Notes: generated by a model not told the origin, from the letters alone. Numbered from the stretch's first letter, positions 8,090-16,045 are shown. The stretch: DNA of 64,000 bases from Nitrosopumilus ureiphilus (GCF_013407185.1 NZ_CP026995.1:685578-749577); one strand, 5' to 3'. Program-made: numbers and translations.

Positions 8090-8233
8090 CGCACAATATT
8101 AGTTCATTGTGAAATAAAAGCTACATTTGAGAATAATGTACATTTGTTTAATTTTTTTTATTATTATTGAATAATTTCAAGGCATTATGTGATAATAGTA
8201 ATTTTTAGATATCATAAAATACCATATTTCTAT

Positions 8234-8401
8234 ATGGTAAAAACAACCAAACTTATCAAACAAACCAACGGGGTGTATAAAATAGAAATTCCAGAAGAGG
8301 ATATATCTGAACTTGGTTGGAGAAATGGATATGTTCTAAAAATAGATGCAGAAAGTAATAGAATAATTATTGAAAAATTAAGTGGATTTATGGGAAAATG
8401 A
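8234..8401 (+). CDS. AbrB/MazE-like swapped-hairpin DNA-binding protein
   Basis: Starting at ATG 8234 the 55-residue product (MVKTTKLIKQTNGVYKIEIP...) has the AbrB-like pattern: a strand, the V-Y-K-I-E-I-P turn, a short helix E-D-I-S-E-L-G-W, then two strands ending I-I-I-E-K-L. Such proteins dimerise and bind DNA as antitoxins or transition-state regulators. An earlier in-frame ATG at 8189 would add 15 residues unlike the fold. No toxin gene is adjacent; the next gene encodes a membrane protein. Confidence 0.6.
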   Translation: MVKTTKLIKQTNGVYKIEIPEEDISELGWRNGYVLKIDAESNRIIIEKLSGFMGK

Positions 8402-8442
8402 TTTAATTAAATCATTTAATGTTGTGTTGTTATTAAAAAATA

Positions 8443-9129
8443 ATGCAAAGGGATAGACTAACTGAATGGTTTGTTCCAAAATTTGGTTCTAGAAATTTTA
8501 GATTATTGATAGGAATTCTGTTTTTACCCTATACTGGAATGGTGGTATCATTTTCTATATTGGGATCTCTTTCAGTAGAATTTAGCCTTGTTCGATTAAT
8601 ATCCATCTGTGTATTGTATTTTTTTGCAATAGGAATATCTGCACATTGTCTTGATGCTTTAGGAAGCAAGAAAAAACCTTGGGGAGACATATCCAAGTCA
8701 AAGCTATGGTTTGCATCAATAATTTCTTTAATCATTGCTTTTTCAATAGGGCTGTATTATGCGTTTTTAGATTCTTGGCTATTGTTTCCCATAGGAATAG
8801 CAGAAGGGTTTTTTCTTTTTGCATATAATCTGGAATTATTTCATGGTAAATTTCACAATAACATATCATTTGTAATCTCCTGGGGAATTTTACCAGTTTT
8901 TGCAGGAGCTGTGATTCAATCAAACACCATATCGTCTGAAACCATAGTTTTTTCTATAATTGCAGGTATTGCAAGCTATATTTTGATTACTACATCTAGA
9001 AAATACAAAGAATTAAGACAACAAAATGCAAATTACCAAAAATATCGTAAAAAGGAAATTATTCTCAAGTTCACAAGTTCAATCATAATATTTGGCACAA
9101 TTTTCTTTTTTGTTTTCAGGTATCTTTAA
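8443..9129 (+). CDS. UbiA-like polytopic membrane protein
   Basis: A 228-residue protein with about six or seven hydrophobic helices. The loop after the second helices (SAHCLDALGSKKKPWGD) and a second loop (FAYNLELFHGKFHNN) sit where the two Asp-rich motifs of UbiA prenyltransferases would be, but the Asp residues are largely replaced, so catalysis is doubtful. Neighbours favour the assignment: a UbiC-like gene follows after 23 bases and a UbiE-like gene lies just beyond. It could instead be a non-enzymatic relative. Confidence 0.5.
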   Translation: MQRDRLTEWFVPKFGSRNFRLLIGILFLPYTGMVVSFSILGSLSVEFSLVRLISICVLYFFAIGISAHCLDALGSKKKPWGDISKSKLWFASIISLIIAFSIGLYYAFLDSWLLFPIGIAEGFFLFAYNLELFHGKFHNNISFVISWGILPVFAGAVIQSNTISSETIVFSIIAGIASYILITTSRKYKELRQQNANYQKYRKKEIILKFTSSIIIFGTIFFFVFRYL

Positions 9130-9152
9130 TTCAGTAAACAAGACAATATTGT

Positions 9153-9590
9153 ATGAGTATGTCTTCTGAAGATTTGTTACAAAGGATATTGGATGCTCCT
9201 GTGGGTCAGGTAGTCACTGTTCTTGGAGAGGCTCTTAACTGTAACATACGTCTGCAAGTAGTAGAACAAAACACTGTTGCGCCTAATCAATTTGTGAGAA
9301 AGGTTGCAATTACTGCACAGGGATTGCCCGTGATAAAGGCTTATGTGAAATTTGACTCTAGGGTTTTGCCTGAATTTATTTTAGATGATCTTTTAAAGAA
9401 AAAACGCGGTGTTGGGACCATTCTCAATGTTAATGGGATTAATGCCTCCAGAAATGTCATATCATTGAACCGAAATCCAGATGAAAATAAGGTGACAAGA
9501 GAATACGAAATTATTCATAACAAAACAATTTGGTTTACCATATTGGAAGAAATAAGACTAGGAAATCTTGGTTCCAACAATAATAGTTGA
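9153..9590 (+). CDS. chorismate-lyase-fold (UbiC-like) protein
   Basis: The 145 residues follow the chorismate lyase/UTRA pattern: an arginine at the start of a strand (FVRKVAITAQGLPVIKA), FDSRVLPEFILDDLL, a glycine-containing loop (KKRGVGTIL) and a C-terminal strand with Glu (WFTILEEI). UbiC uses an Arg, a Leu/Gly loop and a Glu at corresponding places to eliminate pyruvate from chorismate. A paralogue lies at 14025. Ligand and activity are inferred, not shown. Its last 33 bases overlap the convergent methyltransferase gene. Confidence 0.55.
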   Translation: MSMSSEDLLQRILDAPVGQVVTVLGEALNCNIRLQVVEQNTVAPNQFVRKVAITAQGLPVIKAYVKFDSRVLPEFILDDLLKKKRGVGTILNVNGINASRNVISLNRNPDENKVTREYEIIHNKTIWFTILEEIRLGNLGSNNNS

Positions 9591-10241
9591 AGTATTCCAT
9601 GTCAATTCTTTTTTGAATATTTTTAATCCATATTTTTTCATAGTCTCTTCGTATTCTTTTACCCAATTAGTATCTCTTATCATGCGAGGTAAATCAATAA
9701 AGACCTGTTTCCAATTGGGAACAAAAAATCCTGCAAAATAAAGTAACTTAAAGTAAAAATTCCACAATTTTCTTACAAATAGATTTGTTGGATATGTAAA
9801 ATCATGTAAAATTATTTTTCCACCTACCTTGAGATGATCAATGCAGTTTTTAATCAGAACTTCAGATATGCAATATTTTGACAAATATGATGCAGTAATA
9901 CAATCAAACTTTTCATCCAGATTAAGTTTTTCAGCATCTTGATTTACAAAAGAAATATTTTCATATACAATTAATTTTTCTTTTGCTTTTTCAAGATATT
10001 TTTTAGTGATGTCAACACCTATTATTTTCACGTTTGGAATTTTATTTACAATTTGTTCTGTTAGGATTCCAGTGCCACAAGCAAGATCCAACACAGTTTT
10101 CTCAGTCAACAATTGTTCTACAATTTTATGTTTCCAAACATTATCTTGTCCAAAAGTAGTCAGGTGTACTATTCTATCATAGGAACTGGCAGTATTGTTA
10201 AAAAACGTTGGAACAAAATCTTTGGGACGTTTTTTAATCAT
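9558..10241 (-). CDS. UbiE/MenG-type class I SAM methyltransferase
   Basis: The N-terminus FFNNTASSYDRIVHLTTFG and WKHKIVEQL is the distinctive UbiE/COQ5/MenG opening, followed by motif I LDLACGTG (about 52-59), an acidic strand end (IIGVDIT) and the LKVGGKIILHDF block. In quinone pathways this enzyme C-methylates the prenylated ring as the last step. Length (227) is normal. It converges on the UbiC-like gene. I consider demethylmenaquinone methylation the likeliest role, with another small-molecule substrate possible. Confidence 0.7.
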   Translation of the reverse strand: MIKKRPKDFVPTFFNNTASSYDRIVHLTTFGQDNVWKHKIVEQLLTEKTVLDLACGTGILTEQIVNKIPNVKIIGVDITKKYLEKAKEKLIVYENISFVNQDAEKLNLDEKFDCITASYLSKYCISEVLIKNCIDHLKVGGKIILHDFTYPTNLFVRKLWNFYFKLLYFAGFFVPNWKQVFIDLPRMIRDTNWVKEYEETMKKYGLKIFKKELTWNTSTIIVGTKIS

Positions 10242-10337
10242 GAAATTTATTGAAGTTTTTGTTTAAAGTAGTTTATGAATAGGTATATGTTAAAGGATTT
10301 TTTGAAGATTTTTTTTAAAAAATACGCTTGGGAATTT

Positions 10338-10478
10338 TTATCCGCCTGTGGCTGCGTCAAACAACGCACATTCACACTTATCTCGTTCCCCACAATAGGG
10401 ACACTTGCAATGACAATGGGGTAATGAATTTTTGCATGTCTGACAACAAGTGTATTCTTCTATTTCCTGTTTTAACAT
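10338..10478 (-). CDS. 46-residue Cys-rich zinc miniprotein
   Basis: Begins at ATG 10478 after a GGTGAGGAG Shine-Dalgarno and carries nine cysteines in CCxxC, CxCxCxxC and CxC clusters (TCCQTCKNSLPHCHCKCPYC). A close paralogue lies at 10867-11013. It follows the RAM gene by 7 bases on the same strand, so the two are probably cotranscribed. A metal-binding role is evident; its partner is unknown. Confidence 0.6.
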   Translation of the reverse strand: MLKQEIEEYTCCQTCKNSLPHCHCKCPYCGERDKCECALFDAATGG

Positions 10479-10485
10479 AATCTCC

Positions 10486-10725
10486 TCACCCTTGCCCCTC
10501 AATTGCCATAAGCGTTAATGTATTTCTTATTGTAGGCAACTTGCGAATTTTCCATGTAATGTCTTCACGTAATTCTTTTACGTCTTTATTTGCAACTTCG
10601 ACAATAATGTCATATGCCCCAAATGTTCCATGAGCCTCATTCACTGATTTCATACTGCGTAATGCAACCAGTGTATCCCCTTCATGTCCTAAATCACAAT
10701 TGATTAAAACATATGCTTTTTCCAT
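10486..10725 (-). CDS. stand-alone RAM (Lrp/AsnC ligand-binding) protein
   Basis: The 79 residues are one complete RAM domain: AYVLINCDLGHE, GTFGAYDIIVEV and a C-terminal NTLTLMA strand, with no HTH. It is very close to the domain encoded at 15385-15624. The gene for a Cys-rich miniprotein starts 7 bases downstream. As in other one-domain RAM proteins it probably forms dimers or octamers and senses an amino acid; what it controls is unknown. Confidence 0.8.
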   Translation of the reverse strand: MEKAYVLINCDLGHEGDTLVALRSMKSVNEAHGTFGAYDIIVEVANKDVKELREDITWKIRKLPTIRNTLTLMAIEGQG

Positions 10726-10866
10726 ACATTATTCATTTGTGCACATCTTATTTTAATTCCTCAAAAAAATATCTTAGATGTTTTTAAAAAAATAGAGTAT
10801 TTCTGAATGAATTTTAAGTAAAAAAAATTTACATTTAATTTTCATGATGCAGTATATCATATTAAC

Positions 10867-11013
10867 ATGAGAGAAGATTTTGCAGAATATACAAAATGTG
10901 ACGGATGCAATGCAGCATTATTGTTATGTGATTGTAACTGTCCAAAATGTGGCAAAAGAGAGAATTGTAATTGTAATCTAAAACCAATCAAATGGAGTGA
11001 TGTTATATGCTAA
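10867..11013 (+). CDS. 48-residue Cys-rich zinc miniprotein, paralogue of 10338-10478
   Basis: Reads MREDFAEYTKCDGC...CDCNCPKCGKRENCNCN, matching the minus-strand paralogue in cysteine spacing and in the EYT lead-in. Its stop codon lies inside the 8-bp duplication made by the adjacent TnpB element, so the insertion landed exactly at the end of this gene and left the coding frame whole. Metal binding is likely; function unknown. Confidence 0.55.
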   Translation: MREDFAEYTKCDGCNAALLLCDCNCPKCGKRENCNCNLKPIKWSDVIC

Positions 11014-11016
11014 AAG

Positions 11017-12267
11017 GGTCCTGTCAAGTTATAGGGACATAAATTTACTTTTTTCAGTATTACAGTATAACTTTCAATAATTTAAGACAGTAAACATCAG
11101 TTAACGATGCAACAGGCTACCAAATGTGTTTGGCAGTTTCATGATAAAAAAGATGAGCTAGCAAATGTCTTTAATTATTTCAGATTGTGTACAAATGAGG
11201 CTATTCGTATCTCAGATGAAAAAAATATAACTTCACGCAATACAATGCACCACGAACTGTATGAACATCTCAGGAATAATTCAGATTTTTATGCAAAATA
11301 TGTTCATGGATCCCTGTCTGTTGCAAAAGCAAGACTCAAACTATACCGTGCAACCAAAAAGAAAAAACCAAATGCAAACAGGCCCTATGTGAAAAGAGAC
11401 ATGATAACACTTGACAACCAGTCATTCAAGATTATTGATGGATACCTAAGATTCCCAATCAGGGCAAAGCAGTACCTCTTTGTCAAACTTGCGTCATATG
11501 TAATGGAGCAGATAGAAAACACAAAGTTAGGCTCAATTACTCTGACTCCTGAAAAATTAATCATATCATATTCCAAAGAGATCATACAAAGTGCGCCAAA
11601 AGATTTTGTAGGAATTGACAGAAATCTTGAGAATGCAACGAGTTATGACAGTATGGGCAAATTCATGTTTTATGATCTAAAAAAATCAAACGGCATCAAA
11701 CAAAAATACAGGGAGGTGAAATCTCACTTTAAAAGAAATGATGCAAGGATTAAAAAGAAATTATTTACAAAGTATGGCAAGAAGGAGAAAAACAGAGTAC
11801 ATCAACTGCTCCACAATGTCTCAAAGAGGATCACATCACAGAATCAGTGAGTCATTTTAGAAGACATAAAGGGAATCAGAAAATTGTATAGAAAAGGAAA
11901 CGGCCAGGGTAAAAAGCATCGTGGCAAAATGAACACATGGAGTTTTTATGAATTGCAGAGACAGATTGAATACAAAGCTAAATGGGCAGGATTACCAGTA
12001 AAACATGTCAAAGCACATGGCACGTCATCAAAGTGTGCGGTATGTGGGTCAAAACTAGTACCCGAAGAGCACCGAATGATGAGATGTGTCATGTGTAAGA
12101 TTCTTATCAACAGGGATGAGAATGCAGCCAAAAACATTTTGGCCAGAGGGTTGAGGTTCGACCCCAACGCACCGCAAGTTGAAGCAATGAAGCAGTTCAA
12201 AGATGCAGAGTCGATTGTGACGAGTCAGGAAGATGGACAAATTATGTCCCTATAACTTGGCAGAACC
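11017..12267 (+). mobile_element. TnpB-carrying transposable element with inverted termini and 8-bp target duplication
   Basis: The outer 26 bases of each end (11017-11042 and 12242-12267) are inverted copies with two mismatches, starting GGTCCTGTCAAGTTATAGGG on the left. GCTAAAAG flanks the element on both sides (11009-11016 and 12268-12275), a perfect 8-bp direct repeat. Typical IS200/IS605 TnpB elements lack inverted termini and do not duplicate the target; this structure instead resembles a DDE-type element such as IS6. Only a tnpB pseudogene is inside, so it must have been moved in trans. Confidence 0.8.
11107..12255 (+). pseudogene. tnpB: tnpB (RNA-guided nuclease family) with one in-frame stop
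   Basis: A 382-codon frame broken only by TGA at 11848-11850. The N-terminal helical/WED-like part ends near residue 190; RuvC-I lies at FVGIDRNLENATSYDS, RuvC-II at VILEDIKGIRKLYRKGNGQGK (just after the stop), then a CAVC...CVMC zinc finger and RuvC-III RDENAAKNI. All three acidic positions survive. A few residues before the stop also appear lost compared with the family. The CDS ends inside the right inverted terminus. No TnpA is present. Recently inactivated copy, or expressed as two halves. Confidence 0.85.
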
Positions 12268-12438
12268 GCTAAAAGACATAACGTGTTAGTTAGCATAAAA
12301 TAAGTCAAACAAAGATGACGACTGTATGAATTTACCTTTAATTTAAAATCTATAACATAAAACCAGGAATTTTAAACGATTTTACTAAAACAGAACAACA
12401 CATCATAAATCATACAAAAACAATACTATATCAATAAA

Positions 12439-12735
12439 TTGACATTGTTTGAATTTCAAATTATGTTTGGATTAGTCATGATTCTAATTTTAGTTCTGCT
12501 TGGAATAAAGAGTTTAGGTGATAAAAAGAAAATAATTGATGATGAAAAAGCACTAAAAATAATCAATGAGGCATTGGAAAAAAATGGGTATGATAATTTT
12601 GAATTAGAATCAATTGTGTCTATGAGTGAGCCAAACATTACTTCTGTAATTGTCAATATAGGCTATTTACAAATCGCATTAGAAATTGACAATAATTCTG
12701 GAAAAATTCTAAATACTGAAAAAATAGTCAGATAA
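12439..12735 (+). CDS. membrane-anchored PepSY-like small protein
   Basis: A 98-residue product with a TTG start, an N-terminal transmembrane helix (about 5-24) and a soluble part that reads like one PepSY repeat (ALKIINEALEKNGYDNFEL... LQIALEIDNNSGKILNTE). PepSY domains inhibit or shield partners outside the membrane. A TATA-like ACTATATC lies about 17 bases before the start. No partner gene is adjacent. Confidence 0.5.
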   Translation: MTLFEFQIMFGLVMILILVLLGIKSLGDKKKIIDDEKALKIINEALEKNGYDNFELESIVSMSEPNITSVIVNIGYLQIALEIDNNSGKILNTEKIVR

Positions 12736-12754
12736 TAATATAATTTAAGAAATT

Positions 12755-13198
12755 CTAGAGTAATCGGTCATCTTCTTTTACTGTAGTCAATACAATGTTA
12801 GTTATAGTATTAGTTACATTTTGTACAGTAGACAAGTTCTTTACAAAACTGCTCATAGTTTTCCTATCTTTGAATTTTGCAATAACTAGCGTATCTGCAT
12901 TGCCAGTAATGTCATACACTGCAACCACATTGTCTTGTTTTGCAATCTCATTTTCAATTTCCAACATCTTTCCATCACTGGTTTTGATTTCAATGATTGC
13001 TGTAATGTCATACCCAAGCATCTCATGATCAAGGCGAACAGTGTAACCTTGAATGAGCTTGCACTCTTCAAGTTTTTTTATTCTTGAAAGCATGGTAACA
13101 GTTGACACGCCTAATCTAAGAGCCAGTTGTCTTGCTGATTGTCTAGCATCTACTTGTAGCAATTGGAGAATTTTGATATCTTTTTCATCCATTTCCAC
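12755..13198 (-). CDS. full-length Lrp/AsnC-family transcription regulator
   Basis: The 147-residue product has the N-terminal winged HTH (DEKDIKILQLLQVDARQSARQLALRLGVS... IKKLEE) and a C-terminal RAM domain. It is the only RAM protein in this stretch with its own DNA-binding half, among five that lack one. It could act alone or form mixed oligomers with those. It is divergent from the unknown gene at 13303, whose promoter it may control; this is inferred. Confidence 0.85.
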   Translation of the reverse strand: MEMDEKDIKILQLLQVDARQSARQLALRLGVSTVTMLSRIKKLEECKLIQGYTVRLDHEMLGYDITAIIEIKTSDGKMLEIENEIAKQDNVVAVYDITGNADTLVIAKFKDRKTMSSFVKNLSTVQNVTNTITNIVLTTVKEDDRLL

Positions 13199-13302
13199 AC
13201 TATACTATAGCTTTACAAATATTTAACAATATTGAATAATTTTGTATACATTTAATGTATCAAAATGAAATACCTTATAATTGTCTAAAGATAACTGTAA
13301 TC

Positions 13303-14016
13303 ATGACAATGCTACTGGCATATGATCCAATCTTGGAAAAACTCCAAAAGCATTTTGAAACACATGGGATCAAGGCTGCCGTATCAGAAGAGAGATATGA
13401 TTTTGAAGGAGACTTTCTTGACTCGTATCTGCTAGAAACAAAAGGCGGAATTGGAAACGCAGGCACTCTAAAATTAGATAACTCGTCAATTGACTATGTC
13501 CATGTTTTAAAAAAACAAGAATATGTAAAGTGTGACTATGCAGCTGGAGGTCACGTAGGAATGGGAATGCACAAGCATTCATGGTGGATGATGAGATTCT
13601 TTTTGGCATTTCCAGAACCAATTAATCTAGGCCCATTTAACATAGGAACAATCACTACCGTAAAGAAAGGACTGTTTCATTCAGAGGTAGAGAGTTTTAT
13701 GTGGAATGGATATCAAAAACTCACCACATTACCTCCAGGATTAATACGGGACAACGTAGTTGAACAATTAGATCGGGATCAACGATTGCAACAATTAATG
13801 ACAAAGTGTTTGCTTAAAGAAAGAACAATTCTCATCTCAAGATATTCTCCACCAAAGGAATCAACAAGATTGAAATCAAACTCAAAAATACTAATTACAT
13901 CAAAATGGAAGATTCAAAAAGATCTTTTTGTAGATAAAAATACTTTGGACATGTATGAAAGAATGGCAGAGATTGTAAAACAGACAATTAACAATCTGAA
14001 ATACCATTTATTATAG
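13303..14016 (+). CDS. conserved hypothetical protein, operon partner of a UbiC-like gene
   Basis: A soluble protein of 237 residues from ATG 13303; an ATG at 13255 would add 16 residues, but a TATA-like TATAATTG near 13269 points to the later start. It contains GGHVGMGMHKHSWWMMRFF, a His/Met/aromatic stretch, and no family I recognise. The gene stops 8 bases before a UbiC-like gene, so they are almost certainly cotranscribed. Divergent from an Lrp regulator. Confidence 0.65.
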   Translation: MTMLLAYDPILEKLQKHFETHGIKAAVSEERYDFEGDFLDSYLLETKGGIGNAGTLKLDNSSIDYVHVLKKQEYVKCDYAAGGHVGMGMHKHSWWMMRFFLAFPEPINLGPFNIGTITTVKKGLFHSEVESFMWNGYQKLTTLPPGLIRDNVVEQLDRDQRLQQLMTKCLLKERTILISRYSPPKESTRLKSNSKILITSKWKIQKDLFVDKNTLDMYERMAEIVKQTINNLKYHLL

Positions 14017-14024
14017 GAGACAAA

Positions 14025-14504
14025 ATGTTAGCATCACAATATGAAACAAAAGACCCCATGATACAAGAAATGCTTGATGCACCACTGGGTCACATTGTAA
14101 CTGCATTGGGGAACCATCTTAATTGCAAAATAAAACTAGAGTTAATAGCGCAAAATACCCCAAAACCGGGTACAGAATTTGAAAGAAAGATATTAGTCAC
14201 TGCAAATAATCTGCCCCTAATCAAGGCAATCATAAAGTTTGACAGAAAAATATTGCCCGAGTCCATAACAAGTCAGTTATTACAAAAAAGAAGATTGGTA
14301 GGAACCATTTTGAATCTAAATAATATCCCAAATGATAAAAATATCACTTTCTTTAATGTAGAAAAAGAGAAGATATCAAGAGAATATCAAATAAAAAATG
14401 GCAAAGATATTTTCTTTGAGGTTTCTGAAGCGATTAGAACAGATTACATCAATGTGCTTAGAAAAGAATTTGGAGTGAAGGGAACCAAAACTAAATCATC
14501 TTGA
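14025..14504 (+). CDS. chorismate-lyase-fold (UbiC-like) protein, second copy
   Basis: A 159-residue paralogue of the 9153-9590 product. Both share the opening MLDAPLGHIVTALGxxLNC, the arginine strand (FERKILVTANNLPLIKA), FDRKILPESI, the RRLVGTIL loop and a closing strand with Glu (VSEAIR). The Lys-rich tail of about 20 residues is extra. Two related copies a few kilobases apart, each beside different partners, suggest divergent ligands. Enzymatic activity is unproven. Confidence 0.55.
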   Translation: MLASQYETKDPMIQEMLDAPLGHIVTALGNHLNCKIKLELIAQNTPKPGTEFERKILVTANNLPLIKAIIKFDRKILPESITSQLLQKRRLVGTILNLNNIPNDKNITFFNVEKEKISREYQIKNGKDIFFEVSEAIRTDYINVLRKEFGVKGTKTKSS

Positions 14505-14511
14505 ACTAGTT

Positions 14512-14616
14512 TTAAGACTCTATCCACCCATCACAGGACATACATATTATCATCCCGTCTTCATTTTCATAACTTTTAGAGCCTGGAGGGCATTCACATT
14601 TTCTAATTTCATCCAT
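14512..14616 (-). CDS. 34-residue zinc miniprotein
   Basis: ATG 14616 to TAA 14512, encoding MDEIRKCECPPGSKSY and then CMSCDGW. Two Cys pairs 17 residues apart could hold one zinc. The frame has protein-like composition but is very short. Function unknown. Confidence 0.4.
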   Translation of the reverse strand: MDEIRKCECPPGSKSYENEDGMIICMSCDGWIES

Positions 14617-14751
14617 ACAATTAAGACGTATTTGTCTTATTATAATAAAAATTGTTTATTCTTAAAAGATGTTTAATTAATTGAAGATTATTTGACAGTT
14701 TTTTAGAATTTGAGTGAGTAACGATAAATCAAAGATCAACCAAATAAACAC

Positions 14752-14838
14752 ATGGAAGACACAATAAAAGATAAGGAAAAAGACAAGGAAAAATTCAAAG
14801 AGCGAATTGCAAAAGGCGAAGTGCTGGCATTTACTTGA
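14752..14838 (+). CDS. possible 28-residue charged peptide
   Basis: ATG 14752 to TGA 14838 gives a peptide made almost entirely of Lys, Glu and Asp in its first half (KDKEKDKEKFKERIAKGE), predicted to be helical. It lies in an otherwise empty stretch between convergent genes. It could be a real small protein or a chance frame in A-rich DNA. Confidence 0.25.
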   Translation: MEDTIKDKEKDKEKFKERIAKGEVLAFT

Positions 14839-14846
14839 GAAACAAA

Positions 14847-15377
14847 CTATCTTGAAAAACCCTGATTATTTACAACGTTAATTGTAATTGTGGATTTGAT
14901 TTCAGAAATCTTTCTAATTTTGTTGCTGACAATTTCTGAAATATCATTATATGTAGGGGATACAATCTTGCATGTTATATCATAGTTGCCAACTAATATG
15001 TCAGCTTCTATTACTTCTGGTATCTGCTCCAAGATTGTAAGCACCTTGGATTCGTTAGCCTTTGTGCAATGGATGATGACAAAAGCCTGAGCCATATGTT
15101 CATCAAGAACTTTTTGTTCAATATTGTTAGTTTTTGAGATACCTGGTTTTTTATCTACAAACAATGTTAGAGTGGACCTTATGTTTGGTATTTTTCTTAT
15201 TCTATTTGTAATATCATAAAATATGTTTTCTTCATTATCAGAAATTAGTTTGGCGATGATATCATAGCTTCCAAATGTTCCAAACGCATTTACGATACTT
15301 GGGATGTTTTTTAAATGAAAAATTATTGAATCTTCTGTTCCTGCTTTATTGAGAATTAGGACATAGGCTTTTATCAT
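14847..15377 (-). CDS. tandem double-RAM protein
   Basis: Two RAM domains in one chain: residues 1-82 (KAYVLILNKAG... GTFGSYDIIAKL... STLTLFV) and about 95-172 (AQAFVIIHCTKAN... GNYDITCKIV... STITINV). No HTH. It starts 7 bases after the one-domain RAM gene upstream on the same strand, so the two are cotranscribed and may assemble together. The same two-domain architecture occurs at 16747-17271. Confidence 0.8.
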   Translation of the reverse strand: MIKAYVLILNKAGTEDSIIFHLKNIPSIVNAFGTFGSYDIIAKLISDNEENIFYDITNRIRKIPNIRSTLTLFVDKKPGISKTNNIEQKVLDEHMAQAFVIIHCTKANESKVLTILEQIPEVIEADILVGNYDITCKIVSPTYNDISEIVSNKIRKISEIKSTITINVVNNQGFSR

Positions 15378-15384
15378 AATATGT

Positions 15385-15624
15385 CTATGATTGTCCTGGA
15401 ATTGCCATCAAGGTAAGAGTAGAACGTACATGTTCAAGTTTTCGAATATTATGAATAATTGTTTCACGAATTTTTTCTCTTTCAAAATTCTCGATTTTGG
15501 CAACAATGTCAAACGCACCAAAAGTACCATGAATTTCTTTTACAGAATCCATGCGCCTCAGTTTCTCTATCACATCCATCTCAGCACCAAGATCGCAATT
15601 AACTAAAACATAAGCAGTATGCAC
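15385..15624 (-). CDS. stand-alone RAM protein
   Basis: The 79-residue product begins AYVLVNCDLGAEMDV and keeps the GTFGAFDIVAKI and STLTLMA strands of a RAM domain. It matches the domain at 10486-10725 in length and most key positions, including the terminal PGQS/EGQG. It is the first gene of a two-gene operon with the double-RAM gene at 14847-15377. Confidence 0.8.
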   Translation of the reverse strand: MHTAYVLVNCDLGAEMDVIEKLRRMDSVKEIHGTFGAFDIVAKIENFEREKIRETIIHNIRKLEHVRSTLTLMAIPGQS

Positions 15625-15747
15625 AAATCAATTCAGCAAAAAAAATATTTAAGCGAAACTATGAAAAAAATCAAAATATGTTAAATTTTTCTATTAAAAA
15701 CTAAATAATGTAATGTATTTTTTCATTATTACTTACATTATATGCCA

Positions 15748-15897
15748 TTACGAATATAGGATAAATGGTAATTTGTCTTTGATGTGAGAAGTGGGATTAG
15801 AACATTGTCCACATTTTGGACGAATGATTTCAACATCATAGTCAACTTCACCGATTGCTTTACCTACAGACAGAGCATGATGACGACTTTGTATCAT
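15748..15897 (-). CDS. 49-residue small protein with a CxxC
   Basis: ATG 15897 to TAA 15748. The product reads MIQSRHHALSVGKAIGEVDY and then RPKCGQCSNPTSHIKD. One CxxC and nearby histidines could bind a metal or form a disulfide. The codon pattern is protein-like, with Lys and Ile enriched as in neighbours. Family not recognised. Confidence 0.4.
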   Translation of the reverse strand: MIQSRHHALSVGKAIGEVDYDVEIIRPKCGQCSNPTSHIKDKLPFILYS

Positions 15898-16045
15898 GTA
15901 TATTCAAACCATAATTAGTAAGACACCATTCTCAATAAAATAGCAGATCATGAATGAAAATCTATGAAATATTCTGGCAAAAAATTAAAAAATTGTTTAT
16001 GATTTTCTCAATACTGTTTTTATGTCATGATAACATGTTTTCTGC

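Noticed and set aside
8941-9000. Further copy of the AGTAATC/GATTACT inverted-repeat family in the UbiA-like gene
   Set aside because: Only one arm (GATTACTAC) occurs, inside coding sequence, with no complementary arm within 100 bases.
13201-13260. Extra TTACAAAT half-site before the gene at 13303
   Set aside because: Only the left half matches; the right half TGTAA is missing at the required distance, so it is not counted in the regulon.
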